Assembly (NCBI GenBank): GCA_963920705.1
Contig: OY987231.1
Coordinates: 20,375,024-20,439,023 of the forward strand
Direction of reading: 5' to 3'
Length of the DNA: 64,000 nt
DNA from: Odiellus spinosus
Lineage: Eukaryota; Arthropoda; Arachnida; Opiliones; Phalangiidae
In this document: piece by piece, positions 49,901 to 59,500 of the stretch
Layout: each line of letters opens with the position of its first letter
Position numbering within the stretch: position 1 is the stretch's first letter
Program-made: the position numbers and the translations under genes
Notes under the pieces: generated by a model
What the model saw: only the letters and a program-made list of their open reading frames with translations
What the model was told of the DNA's origin: nothing
Databases searched by the model: none

Positions 49901-51988
49901 CCACTAGCTCGCGCTGGATTTCTCAATGTCGCTACTCTATAGTAAATGGTCTTTGTATATACAAGACGGCTCGATTTGTGTTTAGAACTTCCTGTCTCGG
50001 GAGTCAGGCTGTCTGTTAAAATGGAGTCGAAGGTTGACTTCAGCTCGCGAGTTCCGGAAGTGTGCGTAGGAAAAATTTAGTGAGGTTCAAAATGGTGTAA
50101 CTATTTTTTGGGAGTAAAGCGCAGTGTCGATCCGCCGCGATTTACGCCGGGCACTTGTTGTTCGTCGATTTTGCCTACCTTTCATACTTCCCCCCGAAGG
50201 GGGTTATTATATACCTCTGTTATCACGTATCTGATCCCCGTTTTCATCTTACACGAAGCTGAACTTCACATGAACATCTTTGGTATTTTCCGTGCCTTGT
50301 TCCCTATTTTAGCGCAAGAAGATATTGTTTTATGCTTTTATATTAGTTGTGAGACTGCCTTAAGCTCTTTATTACAACCTGAGTAATCCATTGTACGATA
50401 TTCTCCATTTTCGAAATGGTACTAGACATCGTAGTCGAAGTCCAGCTGCTGCGAAGCAGTTGGCTTCCGTTTTGGGTACGTTCCATAGTTTTTCACGTGG
50501 TATTTGATAAACCTTTCCATCTTCTGTTTTTACTTGAATCCATACTGTCGCTTTATTCCCTTGTACGATAATTCTAGTCACTAGCCGTTCCCCTTTTGAG
50601 TTGGAACCGAAAACAAAGACGCTTTCTCTGTTCTAAATAACGCGCGTTGGTTTTATATTTTCAAAACGACCTAATTAGGGAATTAAACAAAACTTACCGA
50701 AACATCGTCCAAGTTGCGGTATTCTAATTTGATTTCTTCGTCTAATACGAGTACATTAAGCTTTTTCAGATCAGATGAGTTGAAATGATCGTAATTGTTC
50801 AGACGAGATTTTATTTGTCTTTTGTAATACTTCAGGAAACCAGATGCTATATACTCCTTCAATGCGAATAATTTACCTATAAGTAATAACAGAAGCCGAT
50901 GAAACCCTCTTTTGAAGTCTATTACTCCCGGGTCTTGTCAACCCCTCTCTGTATGGGTTAGTTTCAAAAAGCGCGATTCGTACGCCTCCTAACGGTAGAT
51001 ATTTTCGGAGCGGGAGTTCGTCAAGCGAATATCTCTAGCAGCCTCGGAGTTCGTCAAAAAAACGTCGTCGTTTGTGGAGAGAGAGAATTTCCAATTTTCC
51101 GTAGACAGGGGGTATGAAGTAGGACCCCTCCGATCTCGTAAAATTGGAAATTTTACCCATACAGAGAGGAGCGCTATATGGAACATTAGAGTAGTAGACT
51201 TCAAAGGAGGGGTTTCATCAACTTCTGGTAATAAATAATTTTAAAGGTATACAATACTCTAAAAATAATTAATTTTTACTCGATTGACATTGCCAAAAAA
51301 ATATGATTCTTTCACCAAAGGTTTCGCTCCAATTATAGCAGTTAATTATCAAAGTTGCTTGATTAAATCTCTGATATTAAAAAAAGTTCTCAAATGCTGA
51401 TGCTGTTCATAAGCGTCCACTACCGGCAAACAGTGGCAAAAGTAGTAACTAACAATTCTAACCTGTGTGAGGCTGCTTTGGATAAATAATAGGTAGACGC
51501 GTACGTGGTTTTGTTAGTTCCTACTTTTTCCAGTGTTTACCGTTAGAGGACGCTAAATGAACGCCACATTTTTTTTATAGCAATAGTGTGAAGCAAAATA
51601 TATATTTAGAGCTAATTTGGTTTACTCCCCATTTGTAAGACGGTGTCTTATTGGTATTAGCCGAAGGACTTGAGAACTCAACTAGGTGTACAAATTATAT
51701 CAACTCTAACGCTTTACCGAAGTTTAACTTTCAGTTTCAGTGAGCCAGAACCTGAATACCAGAACCCCAGAGTATCTGAATCTCAGAATTTTAGTCTAAA
51801 ATGTCTACGAAACAGATTTAGGCTTAACGACTCTCATAGTTTACTGTGACTTTCCTTTACACCTTTGGTATGTTTTATGATAATGATTTAGCACGATTTT
51901 TAGAAAATTAAAATAAGAGCTTACCTTCTTTGCACGTGAAAATTCTGTAAATTAGATACAAGAGCGGAAAACTTAGTATGAAAGACAT
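40931..51988 (-). CDS. Gene A: PEP-synthase / rifampicin-phosphotransferase-like protein, complete
   Basis: Spliced gene of 37 exons; by hand 3,912 coding nt, 1,303 aa, every junction in phase. Residues 1-20 are a hydrophobic signal-anchor (MSFILSFPLLYLIYRIFTCK), so a membrane or secretory-pathway location is likely. The ATP-grasp (PPDK N-terminal) domain starts near residue 420 with TGGKGSSLAEL (Lys about 425). It continues with AVRSSASGEDS, VVVQEMVPAQQAGVMFTCNP, NYGLGE and DIEWALIGGKVFLLQARPVT. The C-terminal swivelling domain has ELGGLVSHGAVVAREYG, with the predicted phospho-His at about 1260. Known relatives transfer phosphate from ATP through this His to pyruvate (PEP synthase) or rifampicin. 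The substrate of the animal proteins is unknown to me. The start is supported by alignment with gene B. Its size comes from intronic elements. A bacterial contaminant is excluded by the introns. Confidence 0.93.
41354..41377 (-). promoter_or_regulatory. Duplicated 5' splice site, gene A
   Basis: TATACAGGTAATTG occurs twice, 20 bp apart, at the end of exon 41374-41508. Using the outer copy would add 20 nt and shift the frame, so the inner one is the productive site. Confidence 0.5.
42154..42556 (-). mobile_element. Family 2 MITE, copy c, in gene A intron
   Basis: 403 bp with exact 7-bp duplication GTCTCAT. It lies in the intron (42009-42654) that genes B and C lack. Confidence 0.95.
43580..43916 (+). 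mobile_element. Family 1 MITE, copy 11, in gene A intron
   Basis: 337 bp, subfamily beta, exact 7-bp duplication CTTTCAA, between exons 43950-44034 and 43436-43527. Confidence 0.95.
46320..46737 (+). mobile_element. Family 2 MITE, copy d, at a gene A splice site
   Basis: 418 bp, exact 7-bp duplication CTATGAC (46313-46319, 46738-46744). On the gene strand the element begins at intron position +12. The duplicated GTCATAG supplies positions 5-11 of the intron (GTAA-GTCATAG). Confidence 0.95.
47134..47474 (+). mobile_element. Family 1 MITE, copy 12, in gene A intron
   Basis: 341 bp (one longer GAGA run), subfamily alpha, exact 7-bp duplication ATATTGG, about 40 nt from both neighbouring exons. 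Confidence 0.95.
48049..48482. mobile_element. Family 4 TTAA element, in gene A intron
   Basis: 434 bp between TTAA duplications. Just outside it, 48,021-48,044 (GACCAATGAGCAAAGGCC) repeats part of the family's own core. It lies in the intron between exons 48649-48707 and 47722-47834, which gene B lacks. Confidence 0.92.
49059..49394 (-). mobile_element. Family 1 MITE, copy 13, in gene A intron
   Basis: 336 bp, subfamily alpha, exact 7-bp duplication GTTATAC. Confidence 0.95.
49800..50219 (-). mobile_element. Family 2 MITE, copy e, in gene A intron
   Basis: 420 bp, exact 7-bp duplication TTATCAC (49793-49799, 50220-50226). Confidence 0.95.
50890..51227 (+). mobile_element. Family 1 MITE, copy 14, at a gene A 3' splice site
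   Basis: 338 bp, subfamily beta, exact 7-bp duplication GTAATAA. Only 13 nt (TTATTAC-TTATAG) separate it from exon 2 on the gene strand, so any branch point must lie inside the element. Confidence 0.95.
51404..51567. repeat. Family 7 inverted repeat, copy b, in gene A intron 1
   Basis: GTTCATAAGCGTCC ... CAGTGGCAAAAGTAGTAACT is mirrored by AGTTCCTACTTTTTCCAGTG ... GGACGCTAAATGAACGCC. About 50-bp arms around a 60-bp loop. No target duplication defined. Confidence 0.8.
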
Positions 51989-52841
51989 TATTCTTCAATA
52001 TATAATTGCCAAAAGCAAACGAGACGACAAACAAACTATTATATCCAAGATCGTAAAAATAAGGCTTTATAAGATAAGTTCATCGTCAATTGCGTAAAAA
52101 TGGTTCACAACAATTACTATTATCTTTAGTTCGGCATATTGTAATAACGTCGTTATCTTTCAAAAATTATTTCTGTAGCATTTCAAGTTTAACATATTCG
52201 TATAACCGCGATCATAGTGGGGCGTTTTACTCGATATTTAATTCCTATTATGATTGTTATCTGTTCAAATCGGAGCGTTTAGAAATCAATTGTACTAACG
52301 CGTGTGGCTTTAACTCGTGAAATGAACTCCGTTTGATAATAAATTCCATTCAAATGTTATCGTTTTAGAGAATGCTAGAGCGCTTAACTCTGGCTTTGTT
52401 CTGCGTTCTCTCACTCCTTCAATTGTGACCTAATTCTAATGTAGAAAATAAAACACCAAGGACAAACAAATAAAGCCAAATTTCCTTTTAATTTTATCCC
52501 TATCCTTTATCACCGCTAATATTTCCTTCTTTAGTTACCACGACATGTTTTTGCACCTGCCTTAATAGTTTAATAGAGTTAGTTACGAGCCAAAATATTT
52601 CTATAAAATTTCCTCGTAAGTGTAGACTTACGTTTTTCTAAAGATAGCTTAACGCCATTGGGTTTTTGTTTCTGAGATAAGTTTATATTCGTTTAAAATA
52701 AATATATTTATCTTATTGAGTTAGGATCAACGATATAATAGTATACTCAAATTATTGGCAAGTGTTTACTTTGATGCATATAATCGAAAAATAACCTAGT
52801 GTTTGTATATATTATATATATGCGTAATATATGCGTAATAT

Positions 52842-53178
52842 CAGAAGCCGATGAAACCCTCCTTTGAAGTCTATTACTCCCGGGTCTTGTCTACCCCTCT
52901 CTGTATGGGTTATTCTCAAAAGGCGCGATCCGTACGCCTCCTAACGGTAGATGTTTTCGGAGCGGGAGCTCGTCGAGCGAATATCTCTAGCAGCCTTGGA
53001 GTTCGTCAAAAAAACGTCGTCGTTTGTGGAGAGAGAGAATTTCCAATTTTCCGTAGACAGGGGGGATGAAGTAGGACCCCTTCTAACTCGTAAAATTGGG
53101 AATTTTACCCATACAGAGAGGAGCGCTATATGGAACATTGGAGTAGTAGACTTCAAAGGAGGGTTTCATCGGCTTCTG
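52842..53178 (+). mobile_element. Family 1 MITE, copy 15
   Basis: 337 bp, subfamily alpha. No matching duplication (GTAATAT left, CTATTGT right). The right flank continues directly as a family 8 repeat. Confidence 0.92.
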
Positions 53179-53290
53179 CTATTGTTGAGCTTACAGTCGA
53201 TTCTCGCGCGTTCTGGCACATGATAAGGTCGCTTTCGTGCGGTGTTTTTCGTAAAAGTACTTAATTCAGAAAGTCCTACGTCTTTCATAT
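53179..53290 (+). repeat. Family 8 dispersed repeat, fragment
   Basis: CTATTGT, GATTCTCG, GTTCTGGCAC, GATAAGGTCGCTTTCG and AGTACTTAATTCAGAAAG occur in the same order as at 18,590-18,700. Confidence 0.7.
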
Positions 53291-53579
53291 GGAAGTTATC
53301 GTTAATTACGTTCCAGAAATAAATTACGTCATATATCGGACCGTCACAATTTAGTATAATATGCCTTTTTAAAAGTATGATCAAACTAAAAATATAATCC
53401 ATAGACGTAATCCATAAGACTAATCAGTTTTACCAATTACTTTTATCTAAAGAGTTTCAATAGATTTATATTTCTATAATAAATTATTGTTCTCAAGGAT
53501 TTTTATTTCAATTCTGAGATTTACAGTTATTTCAAAATCTTATCTATCAAATATATATTTAAATAATAATAATTTATAG

Positions 53580-56500
53580 TTATTCTAATATTTTTTGTAA
53601 AGTTCCTTTATTGCCATCCAAAATTGCCATTTCACCTTTAAATATTTTTAAGTTAAAATCATTTCAATTACAAACATATCTATGGGGTATTTTACCTGTT
53701 TTGAACATTGAAGTAGCTCCGTGTAGCGCCACGACGCAAGGTAGTCCGTATTCTCTAGCTACCACAGCACCTAGATCAACGTGACATTGTTAACTGATAA
53801 ATTTGTACTATAATATGTACTCAAAACAGAAAAAATGATATTAGTATCAAGTACCGTGGGATATAAGTCCACCTAACTCTGTAACAACTCCAGATATGAT
53901 GGGGAAATAAGGGCTCCAACCAATGTCCGTGCTGTATGCAATCAGTATCTCGCCAGGCTGTATTGTATTTTATGATTATTGTATTGCTTTACTTAGAAAC
54001 ATTTTTTCCAAACTCCTACCTGTAACAGGGCGGCTTCTTCGAGGTTATTAGCAACTCTGACTCTACCTTTGACTACCCCTTGGCTTACTGGTGTTCCTTT
54101 CAAAGTTAGGTCACCTTCTACGTGTTCGTAAAGTGGTTTTTGAGCGTTTATCTAAAATATAAATATATTCTTAGCAGTTTATATTGTCTACATATTTTTT
54201 AACAACAAACTTCGACGGTGAAAGTACAACCAAGAAGGATCAGACAAGGAGAGGAAAAGTGGGAACGGCGCGGTTCCTACTGCGTCGGCCTAAACTCCCA
54301 CTCTGGGAGAACGGGGGCAGACGGGGGTGGAGATGCTTCGTGGTAAATTGTTGTCACGTGGGTAAAACGGATCCTTTATGAGACGCGTAGTCACCGACGA
54401 CGCTAGCGACCATGTGACAACAGTTTACCTCGAGAATTTCCTATCCCCCTTTCACCCGAGTGGGAGGTTGGCTTTTCTCTCTCTAACTCAACGCAGCCCC
54501 ACTTTTCCTCTCCTTGTCTGATCCTTCTTGGTACAACGTAACTTTGAAGAAATTAATCTGATTTGGTATATTAGCAGACGAATTTCCTCTCGTTTTATTG
54601 GCGATATGTTATTTCCAATGGTGTAACTAAAGTAATATTTACGGGCTTAGGATATCCGTTGGTGATCTCTGGAAATCTGTAAGAATCCACAGTTGGATGC
54701 AAGTTTCTTCTTCGTATGGCTCTGTTAGACAAGAAAACTTAGCATTACAATTGCTTATAGTTACGAATATTAACTACAATCTTTACTTTTGAATGAGTTT
54801 TGGTGACCTTGTCTGTAAGAGCTGAACCAATTCGTGTATATTTAGAAAGAAAATTAATTTTTTGTCCGGTAGACGACCTTCTTGCACCATTTTGTCGGCG
54901 AGGGTGTAGAATTCTTTTCTGAAGTGATCTACAGTCTTGATAAAAGTGGACTACAAAATTGAGAAAAACGTTTTAGTTAAACCTATTAACAAACCCGATA
55001 ATTAAAATGGCCATACCTTAGATCGTTCTCGACGTCCAACTGCGGTTTCACAAAATGGAACCAAGAACCTCAAAAGGAGTCTAGTTTTCCATGTTAGTGG
55101 GGTTTTAAGGCTCTTTATTGTGTCGTTAATAATAGACGTGGTTTTTTTCGGTTTTTTGGCGCTTTTCGTCATTTCCTGTAAGTAGATTTTATCCTCACCC
55201 TCAAGATTTATAAAATCAACTGCACGAACTTACTTGTAGACTTTTCACAAGTGGTCTAGGGTCAGCTCTCCATGGTAACGTTTCTAAATCGAACTATGGG
55301 TATATCAAATGGTGAAGAACGGCTTCCATCAATTGTAAGAATTATTTTTAAATTGCTCTTGGCTACCTCTTTAAGACAGCGATGGCCGTGTTTCGTTAAA
55401 AATTCCCTGAAGTACTTCGAAGCTTCAGTTCCCGAAGTCTGCAACCATTCTAAAGCTTCCTGCGCAGGGATAGTATATTTAACATTTTCCTATTCCAAGA
55501 CTGCATTTCATTATAAGACTTACTTCAATACTCATTTGTCGAAACCTTTCAGGATCTATGCATTCTTTGATTGTTACGGCTAGTTCCTTTATTCGATTAA
55601 TCGATTATTATAATTATTCGAGAAATTAAAACTAAGCTAGTTGATAGTACTTGTAAGGCATAAGGTACGTCAGCGCTTTCCACTTCTTTACACGATGCCA
55701 ACAACTTGGCGAAATCACTGAAAACTACTTCATTCCATTCTCCTACACATAAGTATATACTTTAAAGATCAAATTCATTTCGGCAATTAACCAATGATTA
55801 CTAACCCTTGTTTGCGTTTGCTAAAATTGTTAACGCGACTGAGCTATACATAGTTGATGCGAATGAAGCTGGACCATGTGGTCGCGTATACTGCGCACGT
55901 GTTAAGTATAGTTTAGTGCACTAAACCTATTAATTTACCTTAAATACTACACACCTTTGAAATTTTGAATATTTCTTGTAAAATTTGGTACAGATACTCT
56001 TCAGCAGTGTTGTCTTTGTTTAACGAAAATTTATATTCGTTAATGAATTTTGCGGCTTCCTTTAGGCTTTTTTCCAATCTGAATACTTCCTTCATTTTGG
56101 AATTTAAATTTTGTGAACATTAGACAAAATTGTGCGTCAAATTTAACATTAGACACCTATTTTAATTGATAGAGATGATTAACAAAACATGGCGTTCACA
56201 ACGGAATACAGTGGCAAATCCACGTGCGCATCTTCTCTACTCGTATAGTTTTGTTAGTTACTACTTTTGCCACTGTTTGCCGTAAGAGGACGCGTATGAA
56301 CGCCAGGTTTTCCTAGTCATCTTGATCTAATAAGATAGGTGCCAACTGTTAATAGTCCTAGATCAAAATAGTTAACTTACCTTTACGACGTAAAACAAAA
56401 TCAATTTTCCATTTATGTTTGGGTAAAACTTGTTCCTTTTGATTGCGCGCCGTTTCATGTCGTCATCGTCGAGAATTCGGGCAAAAAAGCCAATCTGGTA

Positions 56501-59500
56501 GGCTTTTCCGAAAGAGTTGCTTTCTCCCTCCTTATTTTGCATTCTATAAAATGTCTACGAAAAATAGGATGTTTATTAGCCACCAAACATCAATCATACT
56601 AATATATCAACTCACGTCAGTTAAATTAAACAGCACATGTTTTGAAAAAACTACCAAACCCATTTGAGAATGCGATCTTATGTTGAAACCTACGCTCGCT
56701 TTCCTTGACCAGTGATTCTAGTGACCATTAACGCGTAAATAATAAAATTAGTCTTAAAAAAAAAGCTATGAATTTATTTTGTTTACCTGCATAGAAATTT
56801 CCATTACTTTACTGATGAAATTATGACCCAATTCACTCATAGCTCCGGGCATCACTTCTCTGGTATTCATTAATTAAACAAAACCAAAGTAAATTATGCA
56901 TTTCATACGTCCAGTCTAGGACTATTGACAATGGACACTGTCTAGTCCAGTGGCAACTACCCACGGATTTTGTTGGTTACAAAAAGCACTGTTTGACGTT
57001 AGAGGACGCTTTTGAACGCCTCTTCTCTTATTTGAGTCCATTGTTAATAATCCTGGGTCGACTAAACCCCCAGAAGGAATAAATTAAATTTACCCAACAT
57101 TAGCTTTAGTAAAACAATCAAATTCAGACCGAAGTTGTACATCAGATTCGTGGATTAGTTCGTAATCTGTTTCTCTATCAAAAGTTGTGACTGGTCGTGC
57201 CTGAGGATATTACATTTAAAAAAAAACCTTAAGATAGACTTCAATCAAATAACCAACGTACTTGCAAAAGATAAATACTGTCCTTAAGGACTGCCCATTC
57301 GATGTCTAGTGGGCATCCATACGATTCTTCTATCTGTATTAACACATGGATTATGTATATTTTACCATAGAGCACAAGTTTGCATGTACCCCTTTACTAA
57401 AATGACTACGGTTTAAAGATCCCACAAGCTTCTTTAAGGTAAAAATAATCTTACTTCGTGTCCGAGTTTAGCTAGTTTTAAGGCATTTTCATTGGACAGG
57501 CAACATTTACCAGTTTCGCTGACTGATACCTCTTCATCAGTAACTCCTCCATCATCTAAAACAATTGTATATATTCAATGTCATTTTCCAATCAGTGCGA
57601 GTTCGTGGCACTTACTTGCAAGAATAGTCTTCTTTGATTTGCGACCAATTTGAACTGAATCAATTTCAACATTGCCATAGGCGTCTCGCTTAACTACAAT
57701 TGTGTCTGGCTCTGCTGTCGCTGACACAACGCTCTAAAACACATCAGTTATATAATTGCGCATGTAATGAAAGAAACATCTACTATTTACTTCTCCGAGA
57801 CCGTAATTAGCCGTAATTGTAATGTTTTCCGGATTGCCAGTGAGAGGGTTGCAAGTAAACATAACTCCAGCTTGTTCCGCCGCTATCATCTCTTGCACTA
57901 CGACCGCCATCGGTGAATTTAATTCTTGGCCATTTTGCCTGTCGTTTATAATTATTGTTAGTTGTAATTACTGGAAATGGGGTAATTATGGCAATTACTT
58001 TTTGTATTGAATAGCCGTGTAGGAAAATTGCGATGCCCAACATTTGGCGATTGCTTTTAAAATCTGTGTAATTGAAGCGTATTATACTCGTTGAGGTTGT
58101 CGATTTATTGATGATCTGCTAACTTACCGAATCCAATCCTTGTACACCAAGATAAGTTTCCATTTGTCCCGCAGCCGACATTTCTTCAGAATCTTCGCCT
58201 TTTAGAGAGAAAAAAAATGATTTTTACTGGTCTTTATTATATAATTCTGTCAAGGATACCTGAGGCTGATGATCTGACTGCAAACAACGTAGAATTATCA
58301 TATTCTTTCAAATTTTCTTCAATATTTTTCTTCAATGGAGTTGGCAATTCCATCTGTGATATTTCGTTTACGATTCTACATAGTAATTTGATTGCTTAAA
58401 AACGCAAGCCTATTATTTATTTCAAGTTCTTACGCTCACTTTTTGCACACCGATTTCAAATCGCCTTTGACATTACCCCTAATAATATAACAATAATTAT
58501 TCAAGGTATTTGTGAGTTATCGAGATTCAACCCTAATCTTACCAAGCAACGTCTTCTAATGCAAATGTTTTCAAAACTTCTTTTACATTATTAATTTCCA
58601 TAAATGTTTGGTAAGACAATGTTGTAACAACGAATCCATTCGGTACTACGAACTGAAATTTCACAATTATCTCATTTTGTTATTAACTTATAATATTAGA
58701 TAAACATACTGAAGTGTTGGATCTGGATATGTCTTTCAGTTCTGCTAATGAAGATCCCTTTCCACCAGTGTAGTGAACGTTTTTGCAACGATCGTCGGAT
58801 ATACTTAGCACTGGCTCTACCGTAGAAGCCTTTGAAGATGACACTTCTATATTTTGGCTCTGAGATTGTGCATTTTGTCTAAATGAAATGTATTTTAACT
58901 TAGTACCGAGTTAACACTGCGGTTTTGCGTGAAATCACCTGGTCTCGACGATAATTGAAAACCCTTTTTCGTCATCATTCAAAACCGCGTTTGAAATGTT
59001 ATAAGTTCTATCGATTGCAAATTCCACGTCGCTTACACTATTCACATTATCCCTGGTACTTTTGATATTTAGAGTGAAATCATTTTTTCCTAGAATTAAT
59101 TTCAGAATAATTCTATGAAATAACCATTAATTTTTATTTTAAGTTTTCTACCTCTAGAGAAAGTAAATTTAGCTTCAGTTTGTTCGTTTGGTTGATGTTC
59201 AATGTTAAGTTTTTCCACCTCCCCACCTTCAGAACTTGAATGAATTATGAATCCATATAAAAACTTTCCAGTATCTGTTATGTGTATATACTCCCCCTCC
59301 TGCATATATATTGTTAATTTATGTTAACTTTGATATTTTGATGTTTAATAATACTTACGGACATGTAAACGAAATATTCCTTCAGTTTCTCGTCATTTTC
59401 AGAGTATTCTGCAAATGAAAATATTTGTTTACAGTGCTTTTAATTTCAAGTTAAATGATATAACCATGTTTTAATTGTATAAGAAGTAACATACCGAAAC

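Larger units (their letters stand above)
46749..51988 (-). other. Gene A exon map, exons 1-12
   Basis: Exons in gene order: 51925-51988, 50698-50876, 50379-50632, 50253-50303, 49523-49630, 48901-49016, 48774-48829, 48649-48707, 47722-47834, 47515-47662, 46918-47092, 46749-46858. They encode the anchor, the N-terminal region (including LWNVPKTEANCFAAAGLRL) and the start of the ATP-grasp domain. Boundaries were set by GT/AG signals, by phase, and by matching gene B. Exon 8 (EGDYIHITEI...) and exon 9 (FVYGYIVHSSS) are one exon in gene B. Confidence 0.85.
51989..53579. other. Intergenic: upstream of gene A, downstream of gene B
   Basis: Expected to hold the gene A promoter and 5' UTR. I see no defined TATA box or initiator I would stand behind. 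Contains family 1 copy 15 and a family 8 fragment. Confidence 0.5.
53580..56859 (-). other. Gene B exon map, exons 21-36
   Basis: Exons: 56787-56859, 56616-56717, 56381-56554, 55955-56089, 55806-55890, 55651-55742, 55524-55586, 55367-55459, 55234-55293, 55017-55175, 54787-54950, 54643-54721, 54020-54151, 53855-53957, 53696-53770, 53580-53635 (TAA at 53580). Lengths match the gene A exons except the fused 159-nt exon 55017-55175 and small in-frame differences. The acceptor of exon 55955-56089 is poor in pyrimidines and is the least certain. Confidence 0.85.

Noticed and set aside
57822-58010. Plus-strand open frame
   Set aside because: Antisense shadow of gene B exons 57791-57938 and 57999-58063.
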